Below are positions 18,397 through 26,815 of a stretch of DNA of 64,000 nt, piece after piece (within the stretch, counting starts at the first letter, position 1; every line of letters begins with the position of its first letter). The position numbers and the translations under genes were made by a program. The notes under the pieces were generated by a model. The model worked only from the letters and a program-made list of their open reading frames with translations, searched no databases and was not told the DNA's origin. This DNA comes from Streptococcus equi subsp. equi (GTDB lineage: Bacteria; Bacillota; Bacilli; Lactobacillales; Streptococcaceae), in assembly GCA_900637675.1 (NCBI GenBank), contig LR134389.1, forward strand, positions 1,364,001 to 1,428,000, written 5' to 3'.

Positions 18397-20118
18397 ATGG
18401 CTTTTATTAAAACAACAACGAATAAAGAAGGTAGGACGCATGTCTACCTTGTAGAAGGGTATCGTAAAGATGGTAAGGTCAAACAGCGTATCCTTAAAAA
18501 ATTTGGTCTCTTAGATGAGCTTGAATTGGAAGAACCAGGGATTCTTGAGCGTCTTAAGCGCGAAGCTAAAGAAGATACTTTAAATAACCCTAAGGTACTC
18601 CAGGTTTCCTATGACCTCCTTGCCCCCATGAACCAACCGGATCAATCTTATGGTTGGATGGTTTTGGATAATCTCTTCGAATCTCTGGGGCTCACAGCCT
18701 TTTTAAAGGGTATCAAAACGAAGTCTGAGTATGACTTAGTGCAAGTGCTAAAGCTATTAGTTTTTCAGAGAATTCTCCGACCAGATAGTAAACTTGCCAC
18801 CTATGCCTCTCAAGCAGACTTATTTGGCCATTGGGACATCAGCTTAAATGCCATTTATCGCTCCTTGAACAAATTGAACACCTTGAAAGATGATCTTCAA
18901 CATCATCTTCACAAGGTAGTGAGTCAGATGATCAAACGTGAAGCCAGTCTCGTTTTCTACGATGTCACCAATTATTATTTTGAGACAGATATTCCAGATA
19001 ACGAGTTGGTTTCAGAAAATGGAGAGATACTACAAGAAGGGCTTCGAAGACGTGGTCCGAGTAAGGAACACCGTCCAAAACCCATTGTGCAATTAGGACT
19101 CTTTAGGGATACCAACGGTATTCCGATTAGCTATAAACTGTTTCGAGGTAATCAAACCGATCCTGTTACCTATCTTCCAGCGGTTGAGGAAGTCAAAAAA
19201 CAATTTGGAATTGAGCGGTTAATTGTAGTCGCCGATAAGGCGATGAATAGTATGGCTAATGTTTCAGAAATGCTCAAGCAAGAAGATGGCTGGCTCTTCT
19301 CACAGAAACATCGCGGACGCCGAGGAGCTCCAAAAGATATTCAAGAACACATCCTTGATTCATCGGATTGGCAATTTAACCCAGAACTTACCTTCGCTAA
19401 GAAATCTTATATCCGTGAACGGAAGTTAGGGAATAAAAAATCTTCCCCAGTGGTTCAAGAGAAGGTTCTCATCACTTGGTCTAAAAAATATGCCGACCGG
19501 GAGCGCATTCGTCGTGAAGGTGCTTTAGACTATGCCAGTCAGTTAACCAATGCGGAGCTTTTTCGTAGAACCAGTAAAAAGGGAGGCAAGAAATACCTAG
19601 AGCTCCAATATTTGGATAAAGAAACTGGCGAGGTTAAACCCTACTCTCCTTTGATTACGATTGATCAAGAACAGGCTGATTTTGATGCTCAGTTTGATGG
19701 GATTAATGTGCTTGTCACGAGTGAAATAGAGATGACTGATGAGGAGATGTTAAATGCCTATAAAGAGCTAGCCAAGATTGAAGATTGTTTCCGTGTGACG
19801 AGAACAGAACTGGAAAGTCGTCCTGTTTACGTTTGGACGGAAAAACACATTCAAGCTCACTTTCTAACCTGTTTCATTGCTTTAGTTCATCTACGCCTCC
19901 TTCAACATCAGATAGATTGGCAGATGAGTCCTGAACGTATCATTACTGCCTTAAACAGTGCCAAGGTAACACCGTTACAAGATAACTACTACAGACTTCA
20001 AGAAAGCCTTGATATGCAGGAGTTAAACAGACTGCTAGGAATTGAATGGGCGAAGGGAATCGTTAAGTTTGAAGAGCTCAAACATTACGCTAAAAATCCA
20101 TATACAACACTAAAATAA
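18397..20118 (+). CDS. IS1634-family transposase (DDE type)
   Basis: A 573-residue transposase of the IS1634 group (formerly placed in IS4). The N-terminus (FIKTTTNKEGRTHVYLVEGY) and the catalytic-core segment VFYDVTNYYFE, near residue 190, are typical; VVADKAMNS near 280 supplies the second acidic residue, and a Y-(2)-R-like region near IEDCFRVTRTELESRPVYVW marks the third. The frame is intact, so the element may be active. It lies between inverted ends and 108-bp direct repeats inside the accessory exporter gene. Confidence 0.9.
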   Translation: MAFIKTTTNKEGRTHVYLVEGYRKDGKVKQRILKKFGLLDELELEEPGILERLKREAKEDTLNNPKVLQVSYDLLAPMNQPDQSYGWMVLDNLFESLGLTAFLKGIKTKSEYDLVQVLKLLVFQRILRPDSKLATYASQADLFGHWDISLNAIYRSLNKLNTLKDDLQHHLHKVVSQMIKREASLVFYDVTNYYFETDIPDNELVSENGEILQEGLRRRGPSKEHRPKPIVQLGLFRDTNGIPISYKLFRGNQTDPVTYLPAVEEVKKQFGIERLIVVADKAMNSMANVSEMLKQEDGWLFSQKHRGRRGAPKDIQEHILDSSDWQFNPELTFAKKSYIRERKLGNKKSSPVVQEKVLITWSKKYADRERIRREGALDYASQLTNAELFRRTSKKGGKKYLELQYLDKETGEVKPYSPLITIDQEQADFDAQFDGINVLVTSEIEMTDEEMLNAYKELAKIEDCFRVTRTELESRPVYVWTEKHIQAHFLTCFIALVHLRLLQHQIDWQMSPERIITALNSAKVTPLQDNYYRLQESLDMQELNRLLGIEWAKGIVKFEELKHYAKNPYTTLK

Positions 20119-20194
20119 ATTTAAAGACCAGCAAAATCCCTTGGGACACAAGGGGTTAGCTGGTCTTTACTTGTTTTTAAGTGATAAAGTCGGG

Positions 20195-20302
20195 ATTATA
20201 CCATTAACATTATTCGTCATATTTTTACTTTCATTTTCTTTTCTTGGTCAAAAAGAAGTAACGGTATCGTCACGAGGTGAAATTATGCCTACAAAAGTCA
20301 TT
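20195..20302 (+). repeat. Right copy of the 108-bp target-site duplication
   Basis: Matches 18171-18278 base for base as far as I can read, starting immediately after the right inverted end. It continues directly into the remainder of the ComB/BlpB-like gene. Confidence 0.85.
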
Positions 20303-21484
20303 GCATCAATACAGTCAACTAGCAACAATGCTATCGTTAAAAATAATCTTAAAGAAAACCAACTCGTTAAAAAAGGAAAACGTTTAATCAAATATAAAGA
20401 AACCATTGAGAGTTCTCAAAAGAATTCTCTAGAATCACAATTAAATACGTTGAATAAACAAAAAGTTGGTTTAGAGACATTGAAAGAAAGTCTCAAACAA
20501 GGAACGAACCTCTTACCACAAAATGATGAATTTGGTCTTGCTGACACCTTCAACAACTTTATAAATCAGTCTCAAGAGATTAAACTTGGTATCGCTAAAA
20601 TAAATACAGAAGTATCCAATCAATCCACACTTGCAAATAACACCCTTGCTGCAATTGATACTCAAATCAATACTATAAACCAGCAGATTTCAGAATATGA
20701 AGATCTTCGTCAAGCTATCTCAAATCATAACACAATCTTACCAACTGGTAATCCTCATCAAGATATTCTCAATAATTATCTGTCTCAATCACAAGAAGAA
20801 TAAACTTCCACGTCTAACCAGTTTATCTCTCAGATTAACCAGACTATTTCAGGTTTAGAATCATCCCTCTCTGGGCTTAGCATTCAAAGAGCAGGTACTG
20901 GTAGTAGTGCAACATACGATAACAGTTCAGAAACCAAAGTTGAAGTCTTGAGGACTCAATTTCTACAGAATGCTTCACAACAGCTGTCAACCATCGACAG
21001 TCAAATCACTGAACTTAAAGCTCAGCTAGAACAAGCAAGTGTATAGTTAGACACTAATGTTGTTTTAGCACCAGAAACCAGGATTATTCATCTAAATAAT
21101 GAATACGAGGGGAAAAGTCTTATCCCAAATGGTAGTGATATTGCCAAAATCTATCCTAATATTACTCAAACTAGAAAAGCTCTGATTACATACTTTGTAA
21201 CTTCTGATTATGTTTCTCTCCTTAAAAAAGGTCAAACTGTTCGTCTAAATCTTCAAAAAGTGAGAAAACAGTCCATCACTGTTAATGGAAAAATTTCTAC
21301 TATTGATAAAACAGCAACAAAAACAGAACAAGGTAATCTTTTCAAGATTACAACTCTTGCCAAACTCCCTTCCAAGGATAGCTACTTGATAAAATATGGT
21401 GCACAGGGTCGTGTTACAAGTGTTATCGCTAAAAAATCCTACTTCGACTTTTATAAGAATAAACTGTTGTCAAATCATGATTAA

Positions 21485-21551
21485 ACCATTCCGGACGTTT
21501 CGATGACCATTTAGGATTTAGAGAAATAATATATTGATCTTAAATTATAAT
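21485..21551 (+). promoter_or_regulatory. Pheromone promoter with paired 11-bp boxes
   Basis: ACCATTCCGGA (21485-21495), spacer CGTTTCGATG, ACCATTTAGGA (21506-21516), a 29-base gap, then TATAAT (21546-21551). The architecture is the same as at the bacteriocin promoter on the other strand, so both should answer to one regulator. The first box starts one base after the stop codon of the broken accessory gene. Confidence 0.82.
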
Positions 21552-21577
21552 ATTAGAAAAAAGAAGGAGGTCCACAA

Positions 21578-21733
21578 ATGGAAAAACAAAATTCACTCAC
21601 TCAATTTCAAGAACTAAATTCATCCGAACTCAATCAAATAACAGGTGGAGATTGGTGGTCAGAGATATTAAATTTTAATCGCTCTCAAAAATATAAACAT
21701 ACCTCCGTGGGTTCTAATAATATTATTGTCTAA
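21578..21733 (+). CDS. Double-glycine peptide pheromone precursor, BlpC/SilCR-like
   Basis: A 51-residue intact open frame. The leader MEKQNSLTQFQELNSSELNQ ending ITGG matches the BlpC-type leader (SFQELTTTELNQITGG style). The predicted 27-residue mature peptide begins DWWSEILNF and ends SNNIIV; it is similar in style to pneumococcal BlpC peptides, which start GWWEELL or GLWED. AGAAGGAGG sits 8 bases before the ATG. It follows the broken ABC and accessory genes in the order usual for blp and sil loci, but no regulator or kinase gene follows. It is probably an inducing signal, or a decoy or public good if the cell cannot sense or export it. Confidence 0.82.
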   Translation: MEKQNSLTQFQELNSSELNQITGGDWWSEILNFNRSQKYKHTSVGSNNIIV

Positions 21734-21774
21734 CATATACTTAGTATTGTAATAATAGTTTTTTTAGTAGAAAT

Positions 21775-22500
21775 CATAACCACCCGTCCAACAGGTGGTT
21801 TGAATAGGGACTATAAACCCATATAACTAGCCAGCGCCTAAAGACGCTGGCTTTCACTTTGTTCAAACCACATTGCTATTGACTCGTCACTTGCCTCTCA
21901 AAGAAGTATTTGTATCACTTACCCTTATCTCTAAAGGGATCCTCATATTCTTTTACACTCAGTTTATCTAGTGCTATGTCATGTTTTTCTTGTTCTTGAA
22001 TATATTTTTTTATTGTAGCTTCATTTAATCCAACCGTACTAATATAATAGCCTTCTGCCCAAAAGTGTCGATTACCAAATTTGTATTTCAGATTGGCGTG
22101 CTTGTCGAACATCATAAGCGTACTCTTACCTTTTAAATATCCTATAAAACTTGAAACACTTATTCTGGGTGGAATGCTTACTAACACGTGTACGTGATCT
22201 GGCATCAGATGTCCTTCTATATATTTCTACACCTTTATAGCTACATAATCTTTGAAAAATTTCTCCCAAACTGCCTCGATATTGATTATAGATTACTTTT
22301 CGTCTATACTTAGGGGTGAACACAATGTGATATTTACAATGCTACTTTGTGTGCGATAAACTGTGGGGCTTTTGTGCCATATTTTTACTCCTTTCGCTTT
22401 ACAATTGGCTTGAACACCTATATTGTAGCGCGTTTGGAGTTTTTTTGTAGTATAACGTTCGATGCGTACCCGCATAGCGGGGGATTTTTGTTTCGCACCT
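21775..22500 (-). mobile_element. Degraded IS200/IS605-type element
   Basis: Approximate limits only. The tnpA-downstream end contains the hairpin ACCACC...GGTGGT (near 21781-21802) and a second hairpin CCAGCG...CGCTGG (near 21831-21852). The tnpA-upstream end contains the GCATAG hairpin near 22465-22480. The right-end sequence CATAACCAC recurs at the same place in the neighbouring element (near 22531). The transposase is dead. Confidence 0.6.
21915..22380 (-). pseudogene. tnpA: IS200-type transposase TnpA, inactivated
   Basis: The start at 22380 has GGAG 7 bases upstream. Codon 13 is TAG where the sister copy has Trp (TGG). A one-base insertion near 22214-22218 shifts the frame just before the MPDHVHV motif (HUH metal site). 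The C-terminal part including the tyrosine-bearing KKYIQEQEKHDIALDKL is recognisable. Full length would be about 154 residues. Confidence 0.85.
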
Positions 22501-22666
22501 ACGGAGCGAAACGGACTAAAGTCACTAAGTCATAACCACGCGTAAAAACGGGTGGCTTGTACACCGGCTATAAGCCGTTTCTCTCCAGCGACGTCTAAAG
22601 ACGTTCGCTGAACTTCGTTCAGGTTAGTGCTATGATTACTTGACTAATGCCCGTAAAAACGGGCTT

Positions 22667-23140
22667 TTATCTTGTTTTAAAACTGCCATCTGAAAATGGA
22701 TCTTCATATTCTTTAACACTCAACTTATCAAGTGCAATGTCATTTTTCTCCTGCTCGCGAATATATTTCGCTACCGTCCTTTTGTTCAGTCCAACGGTAC
22801 TAACATAGTAGCCTCTAGCCCAAAACTTTCGATTTCCATACTTATATTTTAAATTAGCGTGTTTATCAAATATCATGAGAGCACTTTTACTTTTCAAATA
22901 CCCCATGAAATCGGAAATCGAAAGTTTTGGAGGTAGCAAGACGAGCATATGAACATGATCTGGCATCATATGTCCCTCAATGATTTCCACGCCCTTGTAT
23001 TGACATAGGTGACGGAAAATATCAATTAAGTCCTGTCTAATTTTGTAGTAAATGGATTTTCTGCGGTACTTTGGTGTGAAAACTATGTGATATTTGCACA
23101 TCCATTTGGTATGTGATAAACTGTAACTGGTTTTAGCCAT
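22667..23140 (-). CDS. tnpA: IS200/IS605-family transposase TnpA (Y1 HUH)
   Basis: A 157-residue single-strand transposase. The HUH metal motif is in MMPDHVHML (near residue 58-66) and the nucleophile Tyr is in AKYIREQEKNDIALDKL (near 126). KYHIVFTPKYRRK at the N-terminus is typical. GGAGG is 8 bases before the ATG. It is intact, unlike its neighbour, which it resembles closely but not identically, so the two are diverged relatives rather than a recent duplication. Confidence 0.93.
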   Translation of the reverse strand: MAKTSYSLSHTKWMCKYHIVFTPKYRRKSIYYKIRQDLIDIFRHLCQYKGVEIIEGHMMPDHVHMLVLLPPKLSISDFMGYLKSKSALMIFDKHANLKYKYGNRKFWARGYYVSTVGLNKRTVAKYIREQEKNDIALDKLSVKEYEDPFSDGSFKTR

Positions 23141-23216
23141 CTCTTTTTCCTCCTTGATCTAACCTGAACAATTAGATTATAACAGGAAAAAGAAATGGAA
23201 GCTCAAAGCCTTGTCA

Positions 23217-23241
23217 GCCACCAGCATAGCTGGTGGTTTTC
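23217..23241. repeat. Hairpin at the IS200 end
   Basis: CCACCAGC / GCTGGTGG with the loop ATA, followed by TTTTC on the plus strand. It probably serves as the left-end recognition hairpin for TnpA and may also act as a terminator. Confidence 0.55.
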
Positions 23242-23284
23242 TTGTTTTTCTCTACGAGAAAAACTGGCTCGAAGCCATAATAAA

Positions 23285-23429
23285 AATAAAAACCCTGCCA
23301 AAAAATCTTTGGTAGGGTTTTTAGCAGGAAACCAAATCAATTTATCAGTTTCTCTAAATCGCTCTAAGCAATCATTAAACCTTGATTTACTAGGCTTCCG
23401 CAATCAAATTGCGATACTCTATTATTTAA
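23285..23429. repeat. Copy B of the rplL 3'-flank direct repeat (right island boundary) with terminator
   Basis: Counterpart of 16355-16495. It contains the hairpin 23289-23300 with 23310-23321 (rplL terminator on the minus strand) and ends in the exact 17-bp repeat GATACTCTATTATTTAA (23413-23429), which includes the last codons and stop of rplL. The differing middle part suggests this copy came in with the element, while copy A is the native flank. Confidence 0.75.
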
Positions 23430-23787
23430 GAGTGATAGTTGCTCCAGCTTCTTCAAGCTTAGCTTTGATTTCTTCTGCTTCTGCTGCTGCAACACCTTCT
23501 TTGATGTTAGCAGGTGCGCCGTCAACAAGACCTTTAGCTTCTTTAAGTCCAAGACCTGTGATTTCACGAACTGCCTTGATAACACCAACTTTTTTGTCAC
23601 CAGCAGATGTCAACTCAACGTCAAATGAATCCTTAGTAGCTTCTTCAGCACCACCAGCAGCAGCTACAGCTACAGGAGCAGCTGCAGTCACACCGAATTC
23701 TTCTTCGATAGCTTTTACAAGATCGTTAAGCTCAAGGATTGAAGCTTCTTTAATTTCAGCAATAATGTTTTCAATGTTTAATGCCAT
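23422..23787 (-). CDS. rplL: 50S ribosomal protein L7/L12
   Basis: A 121-residue stalk protein that recruits translation factors. The N-terminal dimerisation helices ([20 protein letters not shown]), the Ala-rich hinge ([12 protein letters not shown]) and the globular C-terminal domain ([23 protein letters not shown]) are all visible. The start at 23787 has GGAGG 8 bases upstream. Its stop codon lies inside the 17-bp island boundary repeat; the rplL 3' end is a known insertion site of ICESa2603-family elements in streptococci. Confidence 0.97.
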   Translation of the reverse strand: MALNIENIIAEIKEASILELNDLVKAIEEEFGVTAAAPVAVAAAGGAEEATKDSFDVELTSAGDKKVGVIKAVREITGLGLKEAKGLVDGAPANIKEGVAAAEAEEIKAKLEEAGATITLK

Positions 23788-23851
23788 TGTCATTTCCTCC
23801 AAATAGTTATATTAAATAATGATTTGTAGCTCTAGGCTACCTCTAAAGGCC

Positions 23852-24352
23852 TTACGCAGCGCCTTCTTTGCTTTCTGCAACAGCCTTGACAGCGTATGCA
23901 ACGTTGCGGACTGGAGCTTGAAGTACAGAAAGAAGCATAGAAAGCATTCCTTCGCGGTTTGGCAATGCTGCAAGTGCTTGAATTTCCTCTTTTGAAGAAA
24001 CAACACCTTCGATAGCACCACCTTTAATCTCAAGTGCTTCAGCAGTTTTAGCAAAGTCGTTGATGACTTTAGCTGGTGCGATAACATCTTCATTTGAAAA
24101 TGCTACTGCAGATGGTCCTACGAATATATCTTTTAGCTCGTCAAGACCTGCTTTTTCAGCTGCACGAGTCAAGATTGAGTTTTTGATAACCTTGAACTCA
24201 ACGCCACTTTCACGAAGTGAACGACGAAGAACAGTATCTTGATCAACTGTAAGACCACGTGAATCTACAACAACGATACTTACAGCTGCTTTCATTTTCT
24301 CAGCGATAAGCTCAACTTGTTCAGCTTTTTTAGCGATAATTGCTTCACTCAT
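23852..24352 (-). CDS. rplJ: 50S ribosomal protein L10
   Basis: A 166-residue protein that anchors the L7/L12 dimers to the ribosome. Typical features are the N-terminal [19 protein letters not shown], the [14 protein letters not shown] segment near 50, and the C-terminal L7/L12-binding helix ([21 protein letters not shown]). The start at 24352 follows GGAGG; the longer open frame back to 24415 overlaps the RNA leader. It lies 64 bases ahead of rplL in one operon. Confidence 0.97.
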   Translation of the reverse strand: MSEAIIAKKAEQVELIAEKMKAAVSIVVVDSRGLTVDQDTVLRRSLRESGVEFKVIKNSILTRAAEKAGLDELKDIFVGPSAVAFSNEDVIAPAKVINDFAKTAEALEIKGGAIEGVVSSKEEIQALAALPNREGMLSMLLSVLQAPVRNVAYAVKAVAESKEGAA

Positions 24353-24516
24353 TAGTTTTACCTCCGTTTTTATTTTTGGGCTAGGCACAAAAAAATCGCA
24401 CCTAAACCTAGACACGAAAGTACAAATACGTTATCTTCAATAATGACGTTTTGTGCCTCGGCAGGAATATTATGAGCACGCTCCCCTGCTGTCTTAGGTC
24501 AGTTTTATTCAAAACC
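24353..24516 (-). promoter_or_regulatory. L10 leader (autoregulatory rplJ 5' UTR)
   Basis: The minus-strand leader contains AAGACAGCAGGGGAGCG, then a hairpin (GCGTGCTCATAATATTCCTG region), then CCTGCCGAGGCAC. These are the hallmarks of the Firmicutes L10 leader bound by the L10(L12)4 complex. Binding would repress rplJ-rplL. A further paired region (CTAGG...CCTAG) lies near 24380-24411. Confidence 0.75.
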
Positions 24517-24522
24517 ATAGTT

Positions 24523-24551
24523 AGTATAGCCTTTTTAAATGACTTTGTCAA
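24523..24551 (-). promoter_or_regulatory. rplJ-rplL promoter
   Basis: On the minus strand a consensus TTGACA (24551-24546), a 17-base spacer and TATACT (24528-24523). The expected start of transcription is near 24516, leaving a leader of about 160 bases. Confidence 0.85.
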
Positions 24552-24572
24552 CCTATTTTTTAGAAAATCTTA

Positions 24573-24602
24573 AATAAAAAAGGAAAGCTCTTGGCTTTCC
24601 GC
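24573..24602 (-). terminator. Terminator of the HAD / membrane protein operon
   Basis: GGAAAGC (24600-24594) pairs with GCTTTCC (24588-24582) around a 5-base loop on the minus strand, followed by TTTTTTA. It lies about 45 bases after the stop of the membrane protein gene and just upstream of the rplJ promoter. Confidence 0.8.
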
Positions 24603-24647
24603 TAAATAGATCTGATTAGTGGCTCAAAAGCGCCTCCTAACTTAAGC

Positions 24648-25289
24648 CTAATGATAAGCAACTTGTGACGATTGATTGCTATAACTTAGCCCGATCAAGC
24701 TCCACAGTATCATCTCATAAATAAAGAAGAACAAGGCAAAGCAATGCCCAAAAAAGGCCTCTGGCAAAATCCAAATGACAGGATCTGTCAGCGGATCAAA
24801 CAACCAGCTTGAATCTCCTACAAAGAGAATTTGATGAAAAAGGGTAAAGAACTGATCAAAGCCAATCATTAAAGCAAAGCAAGCAATCACAATTGGCAAT
24901 AAGGCTGCTGCTATTAGCCCTCTTCGAAGCAGCATAACCCTTCCTTTTTTGATGCTCTGATAAAAATAGATAATGGTTGGCAACATAAGCAGGCTAAAGA
25001 TCAGCTGTGTTATATGAAACAGCATTTTCACATCTGTAAAATGCTTTAGACCAGCTCTTGATGCTGAAAAGCTGGCTAGCTTTAGCTCACGAACAAAAGG
25101 ATTGGTTAAGTAAGTCAGCAATATATTATAGTTGTGGAGAATAGACTTTTTGCACATCAAAACTGCCTGCTCTAGTTGCAAATAATCAACCTCAATCGGA
25201 TAAAGCAGCCAAGATAAATAGATAGTTATCAAAACTGCCAGTGCTAGTAGCCAAAGCCAACTGGCAATGAACTTGCCTTTTTCAATCAT
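24648..25289 (-). CDS. TIGR01906-family integral membrane protein
   Basis: A 213-residue protein with about four hydrophobic segments (near residues 10-30, 100-125, 140-165 and 185-205). It matches the streptococcal/lactobacillar TIGR01906 (DUF1461) pattern of an extracellular N-terminal loop followed by four TM helices. The function is unknown. The ATG at 25289 overlaps the stop codon of the HAD phosphatase gene (ATGA), with GGGAG 5 bases upstream, so it is translationally coupled. Confidence 0.8.
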   Translation of the reverse strand: MIEKGKFIASWLWLLALAVLITIYLSWLLYPIEVDYLQLEQAVLMCKKSILHNYNILLTYLTNPFVRELKLASFSASRAGLKHFTDVKMLFHITQLIFSLLMLPTIIYFYQSIKKGRVMLLRRGLIAAALLPIVIACFALMIGFDQFFTLFHQILFVGDSSWLFDPLTDPVIWILPEAFFGHCFALFFFIYEMILWSLIGLSYSNQSSQVAYH

Positions 25290-26053
25290 AATAGCTCCCA
25301 CTCATCTAAGCTAGCCAAGACATGATCAGGCTTAATTGGAAGGCTTGGAACCTCTTTTGCCTTTGTAAAGCCGGTTGTTACTAGAATAGTTGCCATATCA
25401 TTTTGAATTCCTGCCATGATATCTGTCAGGTAATTGTCTCCAACCATAGCCACCTCAGAACGTGGTACCTTTAAGATCTCTAGGGCTTTATTCATGATAA
25501 TCGCATTTGGCTTTCCTATAAATACTGGCTTCACTCTAGTTGCTGCCTCAAGGAGCGCATTTAAAGCGCCAGCACCTGGCATTAGCCCACGCTCTGTTGG
25601 AATATTTAAGTCAGGATTGGTCCCAATAAACAAGGCTCCTTTTTGAATGGCAAGTGTTGCAATTGATAACATTTCATAGGTAACCTCAGTATCTAAGCCA
25701 ACAACAACATAGGCTGGATTTTCTGTATCCTCGGTATAGCCTGCCTCTGCAATGGCAGACTTTAAGCCAGTCTCGCCAATCACATAGGCTGTTTTGCCTC
25801 GATTCATATCATTCATGTAATCAACGGTTGCCATTGTAGCGGTGTAAATGGTTTCAAGACCTGTATGAACGTTAAATTGATTGGCTAGCATTTCCTGAAC
25901 CATTTCAGGTGTTCTTGTGGTGTTGTTGGTAACTAAGAGATAAGGGATACCTTTTTCCTGTAAACGCTTGATAAAGCGCTCACCAGCCGGGATACGATTT
26001 TTCCCTTGATAGATGGTTCCATCTAAATCAATTAAATAAGCTTTATAGGGCAC
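25286..26053 (-). CDS. HAD-superfamily phosphatase, NagD/AraL-like
   Basis: A 255-residue HAD hydrolase (subfamily IIA, TIGR01457 type). Motif I is DLDGTIYQG (residues 9-17) with the nucleophile Asp, motif II VTNNTT, motif III the Lys in FIGKPN, and motif [13 protein letters not shown]. It probably dephosphorylates small sugar phosphates or nucleotides in the cytoplasm; the substrate is not known. It is tightly packed between the thioesterase and the membrane protein. Confidence 0.9.
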   Translation of the reverse strand: MPYKAYLIDLDGTIYQGKNRIPAGERFIKRLQEKGIPYLLVTNNTTRTPEMVQEMLANQFNVHTGLETIYTATMATVDYMNDMNRGKTAYVIGETGLKSAIAEAGYTEDTENPAYVVVGLDTEVTYEMLSIATLAIQKGALFIGTNPDLNIPTERGLMPGAGALNALLEAATRVKPVFIGKPNAIIMNKALEILKVPRSEVAMVGDNYLTDIMAGIQNDMATILVTTGFTKAKEVPSLPIKPDHVLASLDEWELL

Positions 26054-26805
26054 TAATTTGTCTCACTTTCTTTAGTCGTTATAGGCTGCCATTTGATAAT
26101 GGCCTGCGCATTAAGCTGGCCTGATGACCTGATCTCATGGTAGGAGGTCAAATGCTCTAGATGATAGCCTGAGGTTATTTGAGTGCTGGGCCTCACCTCT
26201 TTGATATAGGTCAAGGTAAGGTGGCAAGGTCTGTGGTGTAATAAAAATTCATATCCCAAAACGTCATACATCCAATCCAAATACTTACTATTATTGGCAT
26301 GACCATTCATATCAATGTCAAAATAACGAACCTGATAAGCTTGAACCATAGGATCCTGAAGCTCATCTATTTTGATAGGACGCTTGATTTTCTTAACAAA
26401 GTCAGCCTGATAAGGCACCACCAAATCATCTGGTATCGCAGCTGCCTTACGTGTTTGAGGATTTAGCAGGGCAAAATGAGATAAAATGGTCATGATGGCA
26501 TGACCTGCCTGATCATAAATGTGAAATTGCCGGTAACAAAATAATTTATTGTAAGAAATAGCTTGCGTTTCAATGGTTACTGTTTCCCCAAACCTTGGCA
26601 TACGATCAATCGTTACATCATAATCCGTAACAACCCAAATCAAGCCATATTGCTGAAGTAACACCTCATTGCCTCGTCCAATTTCAGCTGATTGTCTTGC
26701 TGATACCATTAAGCAATGTGCTAATAAAAGGGGCAGCTTGACATCAGCCTTAACATCACAAAAATCAAAAGACAGCTTAAGGCTTTCGCTATACCTTAAT
26801 CCCAT
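26053..26805 (-). CDS. Acyl-ACP thioesterase
   Basis: A 250-residue double hot-dog thioesterase of the plant FatA/FatB-like bacterial family that releases fatty acids from acyl carrier protein. The second hot-dog carries [19 protein letters not shown], with the conserved Asn-His pair. It is common in streptococci between hemW and the HAD phosphatase, and the 1-base overlap with the next gene indicates an operon. Confidence 0.87.
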   Translation of the reverse strand: MGLRYSESLKLSFDFCDVKADVKLPLLLAHCLMVSARQSAEIGRGNEVLLQQYGLIWVVTDYDVTIDRMPRFGETVTIETQAISYNKLFCYRQFHIYDQAGHAIMTILSHFALLNPQTRKAAAIPDDLVVPYQADFVKKIKRPIKIDELQDPMVQAYQVRYFDIDMNGHANNSKYLDWMYDVLGYEFLLHHRPCHLTLTYIKEVRPSTQITSGYHLEHLTSYHEIRSSGQLNAQAIIKWQPITTKESETN

Positions 26806-26815
26806 AACACACCTC

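Larger units (their letters stand above)
18279..20194 (+). mobile_element. IS1634-like insertion sequence (1916 bp)
   Basis: The ends are inverted copies of CCCGACTTTATCACTT (18279-18294 and the complement at 20179-20194). One long transposase gene fills the element. The left end holds a terminator-like hairpin (18307-18336, arms ACCTTACTC / GAGTAAGGT, then six T), which would block read-in from the host gene. The right end holds another hairpin (20123-20132 with 20159-20168). The flanking 108-bp direct repeat is the insertion scar. Confidence 0.88.
18102..21484 (+). pseudogene. Bacteriocin export accessory protein (ComB/BlpB-like), split by an IS and two stop codons
   Basis: The gene starts at 18102 with AAGGAG 7 bases upstream and shows the N-terminal cytoplasmic tail, one TM segment (IPLTLFVIFLLSFSFLG) and the beta/coiled-coil periplasmic-type body of the membrane-fusion family. 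An IS with a 108-bp target duplication interrupts codon 59. Removing the IS and one repeat restores the frame. Two further in-frame stops follow: TAA at 20801-20803 and TAG at 21044-21046. Between and beyond them the frame stays open to the natural stop at 21484, so all parts are in one frame. It follows the exporter fragment and precedes the pheromone gene, the blpA-blpB-blpC order. Confidence 0.88.
22525..23245 (-). mobile_element. IS200/IS605-type element with intact tnpA
   Basis: Approximate limits. The end downstream of tnpA starts near the CATAACCAC sequence at 22531, and hairpins include CCCGTTTTTACGGGC (near 22649-22665). The end upstream of tnpA has the hairpin GCCACCAGCATAGCTGGTGG near 23217-23236. 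It has no TnpB gene. It lies between the degraded copy and the rplL boundary repeat. Confidence 0.65.

Noticed and set aside
22667..23140. IS605-type TnpB/omega-RNA system
   Set aside because: Only TnpA genes are present; no TnpB-like frame occurs in the surrounding sequence.
23195..23806. A 203-codon plus-strand frame opposite rplL
   Set aside because: Antisense shadow of a highly conserved ribosomal gene with Ala/Ser-rich output.
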